From a virus, in IMG/VR virus record IMGVR_UViG_3300042914_001846, positions 1 through 32,270 of that record: a stretch of 32,270 nucleotides of DNA; one strand, written 5' to 3'. Under the pieces are notes generated by a model. It was given only the letters and a program-made list of their open reading frames with translations, made no database searches and had not been told where the DNA came from. Shown piece by piece: positions 9,523 to 19,102 of this stretch (positions are counted from its first letter, which is position 1; each line of letters opens with the position of its first letter). The position numbers and the translations under genes are program-made.

Positions 9523-11889
9523 TTATTCAATTAATAATTCATTATTATCTTCTAACATTAGATTAGATAACTGGGTGTCTGTTGAGTCTTTGTCTTCTAA
9601 ACAATTAGCAGATTCCGCTATAAAATTTACTAAGGTAATAACTTCATTTAGTATACTTTTAGTAGCTACTGGTAAACTGTTATTAATTTCTTTCTCAATA
9701 ATACTAGTAATAGGTTGAAGTACAGTAACTTCTGCAATGTTAGTAGAAGCATAATTAGTACCTATATAGTAATCAGTTCCTAATAATGTTTGACTCTTAG
9801 TAGAATTTAACTTTAGTATTTGATTATAAGGTTCTGAATTAAAGTTAGCAACATTGAACCTATTAATCTTTTTAGATAAACCTACAGAAGTTATACTATT
9901 TTCTTGCCCTCCTAGTACGGAACTGATATAGCTAACTAATTCAGAGTCTAACTCTTGAGGTAATCTAAAAAATCTTAGAAGTTTAGTATAAGTTAATAAT
10001 CTAAACCCTTTTAAAGAATTTAAATAGTTATTAGAGATTATATCTTTGCTAAATACATTAAAAGTAGAAAGGTTATTTCCTATACTTTTTAGTAGTTTGT
10101 ACACACTACCAGTAAACTGTAAAGCTTTCTTAGCAAACCAGCCATAATTAGTAGGTAAATCCAATAACTTTTTTAATATTAAACTTCTTTCAAATGACAA
10201 ACTAGAAGTCAAATAGTAATCTCCTTTCTGTATAACTTCTAAATTATACAAACTAGGATTACTTAAACAAGAACATAGATATACAACAGTATTAGTAGAC
10301 TCTACTCTATTTAAAGTATCTAAAAAAGTAGTTATATAATTCTGTAACTTAAAAGATAAATAGTATAGATTACTGTTACTAATATCTAGTAAAGAAGTAT
10401 AAGGATTAGTTAAAGTGGTAAAGTTCAAAGAAATAGGATTAATCTTTAAGTAGTCTTGAGATAGCTTATTTAAGTTAACTATATTGACTCCATTTAAAGA
10501 TTCTTTAACTACTCCATAATCAAGTATTAGATTACTTTCTATTTTAGTTATAAGGTTTTCTACTACATCTGCTCTATTTACTAAATTACTAAATAGTAAA
10601 CTATAAGATATATCTTCTATGTTAAAAGTATTAAACTCTTTCTTTTTAAAATTATAAAATGTTGACCATATAGCTTCTTCTATATTAGTAGCTGTTTCTA
10701 AATAAGTAGAGTTAACTGTGTAATCATAATGTTTAAGTAAAGCAATATAAACTACTACAGCAGTTGACAGATTATATTCTACTATTTCTTCTGACTCAGA
10801 TAACACATCTGCGTGAGTCCACCCTTTACTAGGTAGATTATTAGTGGCATTAATCTGATTTACTAGATAGAAAGCTAATAAGTCTAAAAGATAAGTATAT
10901 TGAGAATTATCTAAATAAAGGCTGTAAGTGTAGATTAACAAATAAAACCAAGCTATAGCTCTAGTAGATACTTCTCTAGAAGAAGTTATAAATACAGATT
11001 TGCTGACTAAACACTCATCATCAACACATTCTTGATTTACACACCTAGCTATATTGTCTAAATAAAATTTATCCTCATAAAGTAAATCTGAAGTTAGATA
11101 AGTAGTAAGAGTCTTAGGAATACTGTTTAGTCTTCTAGAAGTTGATTTAAAATCTACTAAATCAACAATAGCACTTATGTTATCTTCTATAACTTTTTTT
11201 ATATAAAAGTCTAATTCACCTTTAATAAAATACTTTACAGTATTTAATTCTGTAGATTTATAAGTAGAAAATATTAGGTTAATTAGTCCTTGAGATAATA
11301 ACTCTAAATCAGATTGCTGATCTTCAGCGTTATACTCTAGTAAGTACCCAATTTTAGTTCTAGTTATTCTTTTATTATTTTTGTACTCTCCAAATGAATG
11401 TAAAACAGAAGTAGTTTGGCTATAAGATACTTTTCTTAATACAGCTAACTTAATGCCTTCTGGTAAAGTTATTCTAGATTTAAAGTAACCTTTATTATTA
11501 ATAGATACTGATTTATCTTTAATTAGAAAGTCACCTGTAACAGAGGATACAATACCTAAATCTAATACCCATACATTACCTTCAGAATCTAAAGAGCCAG
11601 CCACCCAATATTCTGTAATTCCATTATTATCTCTACTAATATTAGAAGTGATAGCAGTAGTCCATATACCACCCTCTACTACACAACTTTCCTCTACACA
11701 AAAAGGATCTAATACAGCTTTACTTGATAAGTTCAGATTACTAATAATACCTTCTAAGTAAAATTTATCTGTAAATTGACTACCTTTAATAAACTTAAGA
11801 GTAATCTTTTTATTATTAAAAAGAATAGACTCTCCTCCAGGTTGGTGTAAGTTAACTAATCTTTCATAACATATATCTTGAGTAGACAA
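9523..11889 (-). CDS. Large baseplate-operon protein with possible alpha-toroid domain, 788 aa
   Basis: The start is TTG, not ATG: AGGAGG lies exactly 5 nt upstream, the best ribosome site in the window, and overlaps the end of the J-like gene. The N-terminal ~200 residues are beta-rich. There are two cysteine clusters (FCVEESC at 63-69; CVNQECVDDEC at 283-293) that might bind metal or form disulfides. Residues ~300-520 are helical, with phrasing typical of six-hairpin (alpha/alpha) toroids (STAVVVYIALLKHYDYT, YLETATNIEEAIW). The family could be a degenerate glycosidase-type toroid used structurally or for surface glycans, but I see no assured catalytic acids. The position after the J-like wedge protein suggests a baseplate component. 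Confidence 0.6.
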   Translation of the reverse strand: MSTQDICYERLVNLHQPGGESILFNNKKITLKFIKGSQFTDKFYLEGIISNLNLSSKAVLDPFCVEESCVVEGGIWTTAITSNISRDNNGITEYWVAGSLDSEGNVWVLDLGIVSSVTGDFLIKDKSVSINNKGYFKSRITLPEGIKLAVLRKVSYSQTTSVLHSFGEYKNNKRITRTKIGYLLEYNAEDQQSDLELLSQGLINLIFSTYKSTELNTVKYFIKGELDFYIKKVIEDNISAIVDLVDFKSTSRRLNSIPKTLTTYLTSDLLYEDKFYLDNIARCVNQECVDDECLVSKSVFITSSREVSTRAIAWFYLLIYTYSLYLDNSQYTYLLDLLAFYLVNQINATNNLPSKGWTHADVLSESEEIVEYNLSTAVVVYIALLKHYDYTVNSTYLETATNIEEAIWSTFYNFKKKEFNTFNIEDISYSLLFSNLVNRADVVENLITKIESNLILDYGVVKESLNGVNIVNLNKLSQDYLKINPISLNFTTLTNPYTSLLDISNSNLYYLSFKLQNYITTFLDTLNRVESTNTVVYLCSCLSNPSLYNLEVIQKGDYYLTSSLSFERSLILKKLLDLPTNYGWFAKKALQFTGSVYKLLKSIGNNLSTFNVFSKDIISNNYLNSLKGFRLLTYTKLLRFFRLPQELDSELVSYISSVLGGQENSITSVGLSKKINRFNVANFNSEPYNQILKLNSTKSQTLLGTDYYIGTNYASTNIAEVTVLQPITSIIEKEINNSLPVATKSILNEVITLVNFIAESANCLEDKDSTDTQLSNLMLEDNNELLIE

Positions 11890-11890
11890 G

Positions 11891-12952
11891 CTAACCTCCT
11901 GTATTTAAAGTCAAGTCTATATTTCTAATCTTTAGTAAAGTGTCTTTAAGTGCGGTTACTTTAGAGGCAGCAGGATCAACTATTCTTATGTCTCTAATAC
12001 CTTGAATGTTAGAGCAAAGTACAGCTAAATTAACTGGATATAACTCTTGTCCCAATTCTAACCCCTCAAAATAGTTAAAACATATCTGTCTAATATTATC
12101 TGCTACACTTTCTGCAAATTCTACTGAAGTTAAAGTTACTATAAATCTTAGGTCAATAAAAGTAGTTTGTATTGACTTAATTTCAAAAGCAGTACCTATA
12201 GGTTTAACTAACATTAAACTTTCTTCTACTAAATCTATTAAAGATTGATCTAATGTATTTACATAAACAGTAAAATAGCCAGTAACAGGATAACCTTCTT
12301 TAATAAAAAACTTAGTAATGTTAAGCTCATTTAACTTATTAATTACAGCATCTATAGTACCTTTAGATTGATTGTTAATTTGAGATATTATCCTATTTCT
12401 AAAAGAAAGATCAGACTCAGAACTTCTGCCTCCTTCTAGACCTCCTATATAGTTTCCAGTTAAACCCACAGAGTTAGCTACTACAAACTTTATGTTAGGG
12501 TAAAAAGAAGAAGTTAATACTGTACCTGCATTAAGGTTAGCTAACTCTGTAGCCAACAAAGAAGTAATAGGTATATAAACTCCAATGGCAGTTGATATTG
12601 CAGATTGAGTAGTTTGAAACTGATAATTAATATTAGGTGAATTAAGTATAGTGTTAACTGGAATCGTAGTATCTACAGTAGATGTAGTAAACACATAACC
12701 AGAAGCAAAGCTACCTTGATTTCTAACTATATTAAAATCTCTAGCTCTAGCATCTAAGTTATCTTTAGTAGCACTAGCTAAAAAACTATTTAAGTAGTAG
12801 TTATCTAAGTCAGAATACTGCTGACTTATAACTGCCCCTATACTCCTAAATATCATAAAGATATTACTATAGTTAGTAAAAGAAGCTAGAGGAGAACCTA
12901 AGTTAGTAAGGTTAGTTTTAAAAGAATTAATTATTTCTGTAATAGATTTCAT
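11891..12952 (-). CDS. Baseplate wedge protein, J-like (P2 gpJ/T4 gp6 family)
   Basis: The protein is 353 aa and matches the baseplate J-like family. It has an N-terminal helical region ending LDARARDFNI and a strand region with SGYVFTTS and IPVNT. The diagnostic GGLEGGRSSESDLSFRNRI (residues 170-188) is the family's GGxDxESDxxxRxRI signature. After it come the helix-strand arm domains. J/gp6 proteins form the wedge ring that links the central hub to the fibre-bearing periphery. It directly follows the gp25-like gene, 6 nt apart, as in P2-like and Mu-like tails. No Shine-Dalgarno sequence is obvious. Confidence 0.9.
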   Translation of the reverse strand: MKSITEIINSFKTNLTNLGSPLASFTNYSNIFMIFRSIGAVISQQYSDLDNYYLNSFLASATKDNLDARARDFNIVRNQGSFASGYVFTTSTVDTTIPVNTILNSPNINYQFQTTQSAISTAIGVYIPITSLLATELANLNAGTVLTSSFYPNIKFVVANSVGLTGNYIGGLEGGRSSESDLSFRNRIISQINNQSKGTIDAVINKLNELNITKFFIKEGYPVTGYFTVYVNTLDQSLIDLVEESLMLVKPIGTAFEIKSIQTTFIDLRFIVTLTSVEFAESVADNIRQICFNYFEGLELGQELYPVNLAVLCSNIQGIRDIRIVDPAASKVTALKDTLLKIRNIDLTLNTGG

Positions 12953-12958
12953 TTCTTG

Positions 12959-13381
12959 TCATAAAGGTAGAGATAGTAAAGAATTTGTAGTTTGCTGGTT
13001 GTAAGTATAATTAACTTCTATACTTAAAGAATCTAAAGTATAGCTAACTATGTTGACTGAATTAAAGGTTAACCCAGGTACGTCTTTAATTGAGTTTAAA
13101 CATCTATTAATATCAGCTTGAGCTTCTATTATAAAAGATAAAGTTAGAGGTTCTGAAAGTTTACTATATAAAGGGTTGCCATAGTTCTTATCTAACCACT
13201 GAATGTTATTTTGAATAATAGCTTTCTTTATATAACCTAAAGGAGTCTCCAAAGTTCTTCTAATTAGTTTAGTTATAAATTGGTTTGTAGTTTCAATAGA
13301 TAAATCATAGTAGTCAATGTTTTGGTTATCATACTCTATTTTATCTATTAAAACATCTCCGTAATCTAACAATAAATCCAT
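12959..13381 (-). CDS. Baseplate wedge protein, gp25/W-like
   Basis: The protein is 140 aa. It opens MDLLLDYGDVLID, then QFITKLIRRTLETPLGY (34-50) and a YGNPLYSKL segment (67-75), followed by the helix-strand pattern INRCLNSIKDVPG. This order (GD-rich start, LxTPxG, YGxxL, then a C-terminal beta-hairpin) is that of T4 gp25/P2 W/XkdS-type wedge proteins, which nucleate sheath assembly. Size and position next to the J-like gene agree. It abuts the 124-aa gene with no intergenic base. Sequence similarity is recognised by pattern only. Confidence 0.7.
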   Translation of the reverse strand: MDLLLDYGDVLIDKIEYDNQNIDYYDLSIETTNQFITKLIRRTLETPLGYIKKAIIQNNIQWLDKNYGNPLYSKLSEPLTLSFIIEAQADINRCLNSIKDVPGLTFNSVNIVSYTLDSLSIEVNYTYNQQTTNSLLSLPL

Positions 13382-13756
13382 TTACATTAATGTGATAGGG
13401 GGATACATTGAATATGGTATTCCAATAGCTAGGTAAGGTGTAGGTTGAATTATACCTATTGTAAGCTGTCCTATTTTAGGTTGCTGGTCAGATAACATAG
13501 TTCCTCTAATAGTATAAAAACCTGCATTAAGATTATTATTCGTTTGATAGAGAAATAAAGTACCAGCAGGATTTCCTTCTATAACTTGCTCCCATATCTT
13601 TAATTCAGATTTATTACAATTAACCCAATCAAACAAAGGATTACTTTCAGAGTAATATATTTCTAATTTAATAATGTATTTAGATTTAGTTTCTATGGCT
13701 GGAAAAAATACAGTTATACCTTTAGCAAGAAAAGGTAATATATCAATTGGTTGCAT
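13382..13756 (-). CDS. Hypothetical baseplate-operon protein, 124 aa
   Basis: A small protein with beta-strand character (alternating hydrophobics, Pro/Gly turns, KYIIKLEIYY near the N-terminus). It has no recognised domain, signal peptide or catalytic motif. It lies one base after the 1144-aa gene and ends immediately before the gp25-like gene, so it is certainly part of the same transcript. No Shine-Dalgarno sequence is visible and coupling is likely. A small baseplate or hub accessory role is inferred from place only. Confidence 0.6.
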   Translation of the reverse strand: MQPIDILPFLAKGITVFFPAIETKSKYIIKLEIYYSESNPLFDWVNCNKSELKIWEQVIEGNPAGTLFLYQTNNNLNAGFYTIRGTMLSDQQPKIGQLTIGIIQPTPYLAIGIPYSMYPPITLM

Positions 13757-13757
13757 A

Positions 13758-16700
13758 TTAAGCTAATAAATAAGAGTCAACAATATCAAGGTTAAGAGAG
13801 TTTCCTATAGCTTCTGTATTAAACTTATAAAGCAGACCCTCTTCATTTTCTAATACTATGGAAGAATAAGATTTATCATAGAAAGCTACCCCTACATTAG
13901 AAACTGTATTATACTGACTAATCACAAAGGTATAAACAGAAGGTGTATATTGAAAGTCAGTTTGATAAGGTACCAAATACTCTTTACTAGATAAAGAATA
14001 AAACCCGGCTACTCTAAGCTGCACTAAATCATTTCTCTTAGGTAGTAAATAAATGTCAGATTTGAGAATATCAAAATTAGTTAGTTTAAATACTATACTC
14101 TGAGGTCTTAACTCTAATACTTCTATTTCTGATTGAAAGATATTAAGTTTAGGAAGTTTAAAACAAGTATCTAATACTAAGTTAGAATTAAGTGTTCTTT
14201 TGTATTCAACTAAATCTATTTCTTCATCTAATTCTTGATTTAGTTGGTCATTAACTTCTTTTAAAGTAGTATTATCTAAGCTGTCTAAAGTGTTCTTTAA
14301 CTCAGCTAGTCTACCAGTATTTTCTAACAAAGCAGCAGTATTCTTGCCATTACCTAATCCTTTAATAGAATCTAACAGTCCTTTAGTTTTATTAAAAAGG
14401 TCTAAACAATTAAGAGCAATACCAACTTGATCTATAGCTGGTATATTATGTTTATTCATTAAATTTAGTAAATCTGGAAGCAATTTAACAGAGTCATATA
14501 AACCTACCGCAGATTTAACTACATTAAATACTTTAGAAAGATTACCCGCTGTGTTAGCTCCTAATACTGTAGTTAGTAATCCCTCCAAACTATCTCCAGT
14601 TAGTATTTTTAAAACATCTCCGCTTTTACTATCTTTTATTAATTGAGATAAATCTTGATAAATATCATTAGCTTTCTGTATATTTTTATCTCCAGTTAGT
14701 TTAAATAGTATACCTGAAAATTCATCAATATAATCTTCAGGATAGATAGTACAACCTAACTTTACTCTACACATTATAGTTTTAAATAAAGGTATAGCAT
14801 CCTGAAGTTTTGGACCTAATAAATCAGATACTCTTTTTTCTAATACTTTTTTAATCTCAGTATTATAAACTTTATCAAAAGTATCTCTTAATAATTTATC
14901 TCTAGCTACTTTAGTTAAGTTCCCTTTAGTAATGTCAGTTCCAAACTGTAATAAAGTATCCATTAAGTCTGAGTTTTCTATTAGTTTTCCAAACACAGTG
15001 CCTTTAAGAGGTTTAGAAATAAAAGGTTTAGCAAAGTTAAAGATTTCTTTAAAATTTCCTCCTTGTATTAAACCTGGTAGTTTACTAAAATCTTTAACTA
15101 CATTAATATTTTGGCTAACAAAAGAGAAAGCTTTAGATAACCCTCCAAAAAATCCTATAGCAGGAGCTAGTTTAGCAGTCTCTACTGACTCAATAATTTT
15201 TGATTTTAGCTGGGGATACTCTTGAATTAAAGTGAATATAGCTTGTATTTTATTAGTATCTAAATCTTTAAAATCTTCTAAAGTATATTCAAACTTTCTT
15301 AGAACATCTAAATTTGACTCAAATAATTTAATATAAAACTGAGTGTAATTTAATACAGAAAGAAAATCAATTGAACTAGAAGTATTAGTTTCTTTAAGAA
15401 AGCTATTTGTGAATTCATTAATATATTCTGTAGTAAAAATACTTTCAACATCTGTTAAAGAAAAAGCAGCTTGCTCTAAAAAGTCAGCATTATCTAAGGC
15501 TTCATATAAGGTATTAAACTCAAAGCCTTCAAAGGACATTAAATCAAATAATACTTCTTCAGAATCAGTAACATATTTAGTCGGTAATACTCCTGCTGCT
15601 GTCAAAGAAGGTACAAATATGCCAGAACTATTATCAGTTATATTGGAACTAACAGAAGGAGGAGGGAGCTTACCAGTAAACATCCCTTCTCCTGTAGGGT
15701 TATAATTAGAAAAAATTTCTGATTCTCTGGGTAATTCTACTTTATTATTAGCAGAAGGTACTTCTGGAGGTTTAACTTGAGCTTGGTTAGCATAAGGATT
15801 AAAGTCTGGGGTCTTACCATATTTTTCAGCTAATATATTAAACTCTTCTATACTATCAGAATTAGCTTGAGGATTAAAATCAGGAGTTTTAGGATCAAAA
15901 TTGTTTTTCTCTTTAAATTTACTAGGTAAACAGTTTTCTAATTCTTTTTGTTTTAAGCTAGGTAATACAGGTAATGCAGGTATATCTACTAATTCAGCTT
16001 GACCAAAATCTATAATAGGAAAAGATAGTTTACCTAAAAAGGATCTTCCTTCTATAGTAAAGGTGCCTCCTTTAGGATTACCAAAATAGGTAAACTTTTC
16101 AGAAGTCATAGCTGCTCCTTTATCTCCTACAGTAAGATTCAATCCACCAGACAAAGTGAACTGATTCTTTGTGGAAGAAGATAAAATACCTTGGTCACTC
16201 ATAACTAAAAAGTCAGAGTAATCACTTGAAGAATTGATAATAGATATACTAGTTGGAGAAGATTCAGAAGCCCCTGAATCTTCTTCTCCTGATGCAGCTA
16301 TATTTGAGAGAGTGTTAGGTTTGGTAGACAAGATAGCTATATTACCATTACTCTGCATTCCCATGTCGCCATAAGCAGCTATCTGTGCAGTATCTCCAGA
16401 AACAGCTAATAATGTATTGTCAGCCATTACTTTATTAACTTTACCTAAACTACTATTCTCTTCTATTCCTACTGTTCTGTTAACTTTAGCTACGTTGTCA
16501 TTAGTAGAGGTAGCTACATTAAGAGAAGTTTGAGCTTGACTAATTTTAGTACCTTCTACAAACTTTACATCTTGTTTGAACTGATTAAAGTTAAAATCAG
16601 TTACTAAATTGATAGAATTATTACTTTGAATAGAGGTGTCTTGAGCAGATAAACTAAAGAAAGGGGATCTGTTAACAGTAGCAGTATCGCTAACTATGTG

Positions 16701-17192
16701 GACTGAGTTACCTGAGTTAATAAGAGTATTAAAAGCCCCATTAATAATATGACCATTAGCTAATTCTAAAGTTTTTGCCTGAGTTTGAGCTATAGTAGTA
16801 CACTTTTTATTAGTCTTATCAATACAATCTTTAATTTGATTATTATTAATAGCTGAAGGATTTTGAGATAAATCTTCTATTACTTCTAACTTTTCTTTAA
16901 TAGGGTTAACTATGGCTTGTCCTAGTACATTAACAGCAGCAATAGCAGCATTAATAATAGATTCAGGACTAATTACTCTAATAGGTTCAGCTAGTATTTG
17001 ATTACTAATGTACTTGTTACCTATATTTTGTTTATCTTTAACCTCTTCTGTAGTTATTTTAGTAGCAGCATTAGACTGTTGGTTAGCTACATCTTTGTTA
17101 ACATCAGCCGTTTGTTTTAAAATATTAGGATTAGCATCTTTAGATTTCTCTACAACTGGCTGCTGTTTCTGTATATCTGATGGTTTAGTCAT
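13758..17192 (-). CDS. Large mosaic baseplate/tail protein, 1144 aa
   Basis: I do not recognise the family. Four zones are visible. Residues 1-140 are polar and helical. Residues ~145-400 are Ser/Asn-rich with short alternating strands (HIVSDTATV, SINLVTD, NLTVGDKG), like beta-helical or spike-type structural domains. Residues ~400-530 form a Pro-rich linker with the repeat TPDFNP (436-441 and 461-466). From about 540 a long helical region runs to ~1000, followed by a C-terminal beta domain. It starts in a 4-nt ATGA overlap with the 422-aa gene. As the only very long protein between the lysins and the wedge genes it could replace or act with a tape measure. The beta-rich start argues instead for a baseplate/hub-associated protein. 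Confidence 0.55.
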   Translation of the reverse strand: MTKPSDIQKQQPVVEKSKDANPNILKQTADVNKDVANQQSNAATKITTEEVKDKQNIGNKYISNQILAEPIRVISPESIINAAIAAVNVLGQAIVNPIKEKLEVIEDLSQNPSAINNNQIKDCIDKTNKKCTTIAQTQAKTLELANGHIINGAFNTLINSGNSVHIVSDTATVNRSPFFSLSAQDTSIQSNNSINLVTDFNFNQFKQDVKFVEGTKISQAQTSLNVATSTNDNVAKVNRTVGIEENSSLGKVNKVMADNTLLAVSGDTAQIAAYGDMGMQSNGNIAILSTKPNTLSNIAASGEEDSGASESSPTSISIINSSSDYSDFLVMSDQGILSSSTKNQFTLSGGLNLTVGDKGAAMTSEKFTYFGNPKGGTFTIEGRSFLGKLSFPIIDFGQAELVDIPALPVLPSLKQKELENCLPSKFKEKNNFDPKTPDFNPQANSDSIEEFNILAEKYGKTPDFNPYANQAQVKPPEVPSANNKVELPRESEIFSNYNPTGEGMFTGKLPPPSVSSNITDNSSGIFVPSLTAAGVLPTKYVTDSEEVLFDLMSFEGFEFNTLYEALDNADFLEQAAFSLTDVESIFTTEYINEFTNSFLKETNTSSSIDFLSVLNYTQFYIKLFESNLDVLRKFEYTLEDFKDLDTNKIQAIFTLIQEYPQLKSKIIESVETAKLAPAIGFFGGLSKAFSFVSQNINVVKDFSKLPGLIQGGNFKEIFNFAKPFISKPLKGTVFGKLIENSDLMDTLLQFGTDITKGNLTKVARDKLLRDTFDKVYNTEIKKVLEKRVSDLLGPKLQDAIPLFKTIMCRVKLGCTIYPEDYIDEFSGILFKLTGDKNIQKANDIYQDLSQLIKDSKSGDVLKILTGDSLEGLLTTVLGANTAGNLSKVFNVVKSAVGLYDSVKLLPDLLNLMNKHNIPAIDQVGIALNCLDLFNKTKGLLDSIKGLGNGKNTAALLENTGRLAELKNTLDSLDNTTLKEVNDQLNQELDEEIDLVEYKRTLNSNLVLDTCFKLPKLNIFQSEIEVLELRPQSIVFKLTNFDILKSDIYLLPKRNDLVQLRVAGFYSLSSKEYLVPYQTDFQYTPSVYTFVISQYNTVSNVGVAFYDKSYSSIVLENEEGLLYKFNTEAIGNSLNLDIVDSYLLA

Positions 17193-18457
17193 GTAAGTAA
17201 ATCAAACTCCACTAATTTATTATCTTCATCTAGCTGGCTAAGTATTCTTAAGTTACTACCTATAAGTTGTAAGTGATTAAGGTTAGTCTTCTTCAAACAA
17301 TAACCTGCATAGAATATTAACTTGTAGACTCTATCTATTAGACTAATTAACTCTTCATTATTAGCTAATGGGTACAGATTACTATCAATAAACTGAGAAT
17401 AGGTAAGTATATACGCTCTATTAATTAATTCAGCAGCTATAGCGACCAACCATTGGTTTAACCCTCCTACTAAGTTAATAGACAGTATTCTGTAACTTTC
17501 TGCTGTTATGAATTCAGCAGTATTGTTAACTCTAATCTTAGTAAATAGTTTGTTTAATAAAACCTCTTCTTCAGTTAAGTTAGTAGTGATTTCAAACTGC
17601 TTTTGTTTTCTTAGATTAACTATACTTTGTATTGCATCTAAAATTAATAAATCTATTTCTTGGTGTAAAAACTTGTAAGGTAAATTGCTAAAAGATTCTA
17701 GATATAAACCTAGTTTAACCACAGACTGAGACATTTCTACTAACAAGCTAAAAGCTTTATAAGCTGAACTATCTTCTTTGTAAGGGTTAACTATATTAAC
17801 TCCTGAATACCATATTAGTAATTGTTGAATCCATTCTTCATAGAAAGTTAACTGATTAATGACTTTAACTAAATCTAATTCTCTAATTAGAGAACTACTT
17901 ATTTGATATAACTTATAGTCATCAACTAATTTATCCGACCTAATAAAAGATAATAATTTAGTTGAAAAATCAGGTAACTCTAATCTTTTAACTAACTCTT
18001 CTACAGATAATCTGACAAGTTTACTAGGATGGGCAAAATGAAGATTACTTTGAAATAAGTATAAATAGTAACCTAAACTTCCATAATTAGACCCCCACAC
18101 CTTATAGTTAGTGTAGTTAAGATTCTCTAGGTAAGTAGAATCAATAGGTTGAAAATAGTTAAGGTCAATAGTTTTCTTTCTACTGTAAAAAAAACTAAGT
18201 TTACTATTGTCTAAGTTAGATATAGTTGTGGTAGTTAGTAAAAGATAAAGATAACTTTCTAATACTAAGTTTAAGGTCTTAACTGTGTTAGGTCTTTGTT
18301 TAATACTACTATTTAATGTGGTTAAATAATTACTAATATTGCTTAAAGCTTGAGTAGTATTAAAAGCTAAGTTAAGCTGATTCTTATAATCTATAGAGTT
18401 AGGGTCTTCTATAGGATTAATAGGTAGTTGATCTAAGTTTAGTTGTTTAAATTCCAT
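17189..18457 (-). CDS. Hypothetical helical virion-operon protein, 422 aa
   Basis: The protein is almost entirely helical, with Leu/Asn/Tyr-rich amphipathic stretches and no membrane segment, signal or known motif. The start ATG at 18457 lies 19 nt inside the end of the 206-aa gene, and its TGA stop overlaps the start of the 1144-aa gene (ATGA). The three genes are therefore translationally linked and the products may form one subassembly. Position between lysin and wedge genes suggests a baseplate, hub-chaperone or tail-length role, but nothing in the sequence decides between them. Confidence 0.6.
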   Translation of the reverse strand: MEFKQLNLDQLPINPIEDPNSIDYKNQLNLAFNTTQALSNISNYLTTLNSSIKQRPNTVKTLNLVLESYLYLLLTTTTISNLDNSKLSFFYSRKKTIDLNYFQPIDSTYLENLNYTNYKVWGSNYGSLGYYLYLFQSNLHFAHPSKLVRLSVEELVKRLELPDFSTKLLSFIRSDKLVDDYKLYQISSSLIRELDLVKVINQLTFYEEWIQQLLIWYSGVNIVNPYKEDSSAYKAFSLLVEMSQSVVKLGLYLESFSNLPYKFLHQEIDLLILDAIQSIVNLRKQKQFEITTNLTEEEVLLNKLFTKIRVNNTAEFITAESYRILSINLVGGLNQWLVAIAAELINRAYILTYSQFIDSNLYPLANNEELISLIDRVYKLIFYAGYCLKKTNLNHLQLIGSNLRILSQLDEDNKLVEFDLLT

Positions 18458-19059
18458 ACTTCTATTTTATTAATTACTTGTTGAGTTAATTTAGTTGGGT
18501 ATTTAAAATATTCACAGAATATAGCAGCCGCTTCAATTCTACTATTATTAATTGCTATATCAATATACTTATCTATATTATTCATTTCAAAGTTAACTAC
18601 ATTAAAATACCTTTCTAATCTTTTTCTAGATAACACTTCATCTTGAGTAGTAAACAAAGAGCCACTATTTATTATTCCTACAGAGTTAATTTGAGTAATA
18701 GTATTCTTAAAAAAGATATCTTCAGTCAACTTATATCCAAACAAGTTATTATATCTATCTAAGTTTAACTTAGGAAGTAATAAAGAATGTGTAGCTGGAG
18801 ATAACTCTCTGTTTAATAAGTTGTGAGTTAGCTGCATTAATCTAACTGGTTGTATTAGATTAGTAGGTTCAGTTAACTGAAAGTCATCTACTATTATTGA
18901 TTCTAATGTAGTAAAGATTTGAGCTAACCCCACTTGAATGTAATAGGGAAATAAAAATAGTAAAGATGCTCCTGCTCTATAATCAAAATAGTTAGGAATA
19001 GATTGAGTTAGTAAGAAATTAAAATAATCTTTGTGAGTTTGGTTGATTGTATCTATCAT
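18439..19059 (-). CDS. Hypothetical virion-operon protein, 206 aa
   Basis: The predicted protein is mainly helical with some hydrophobic patches (ASLLFLFPYYIQVGLAQIF, residues 30-48) that could be a buried helix. It is too short and polar at the edges to call a membrane segment confidently. No family is recognised. It is the first gene after the inserted HNH relic and starts a tightly overlapping set with the 422- and 1144-aa genes. The AT-rich leader has no Shine-Dalgarno sequence but contains TATAAT-like sequence, so an internal promoter is possible. Confidence 0.55.
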   Translation of the reverse strand: MIDTINQTHKDYFNFLLTQSIPNYFDYRAGASLLFLFPYYIQVGLAQIFTTLESIIVDDFQLTEPTNLIQPVRLMQLTHNLLNRELSPATHSLLLPKLNLDRYNNLFGYKLTEDIFFKNTITQINSVGIINSGSLFTTQDEVLSRKRLERYFNVVNFEMNNIDKYIDIAINNSRIEAAAIFCEYFKYPTKLTQQVINKIEVWNLNN

Positions 19060-19102
19060 TTATAATAAAAACATATATTAAAAGAATTATAGAAAATTAA
19101 AC

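Noticed and set aside
14932-15705. Two rightward open frames of 97 and 98 codons (14932-15225, 15409-15705)
   Set aside because: Both are antisense to the 1144-aa gene, with no ribosome site and composition mirroring the other strand. The same applies to frames at 2282-2473, 17008-17196, 26918-27163 and 29408-29620.
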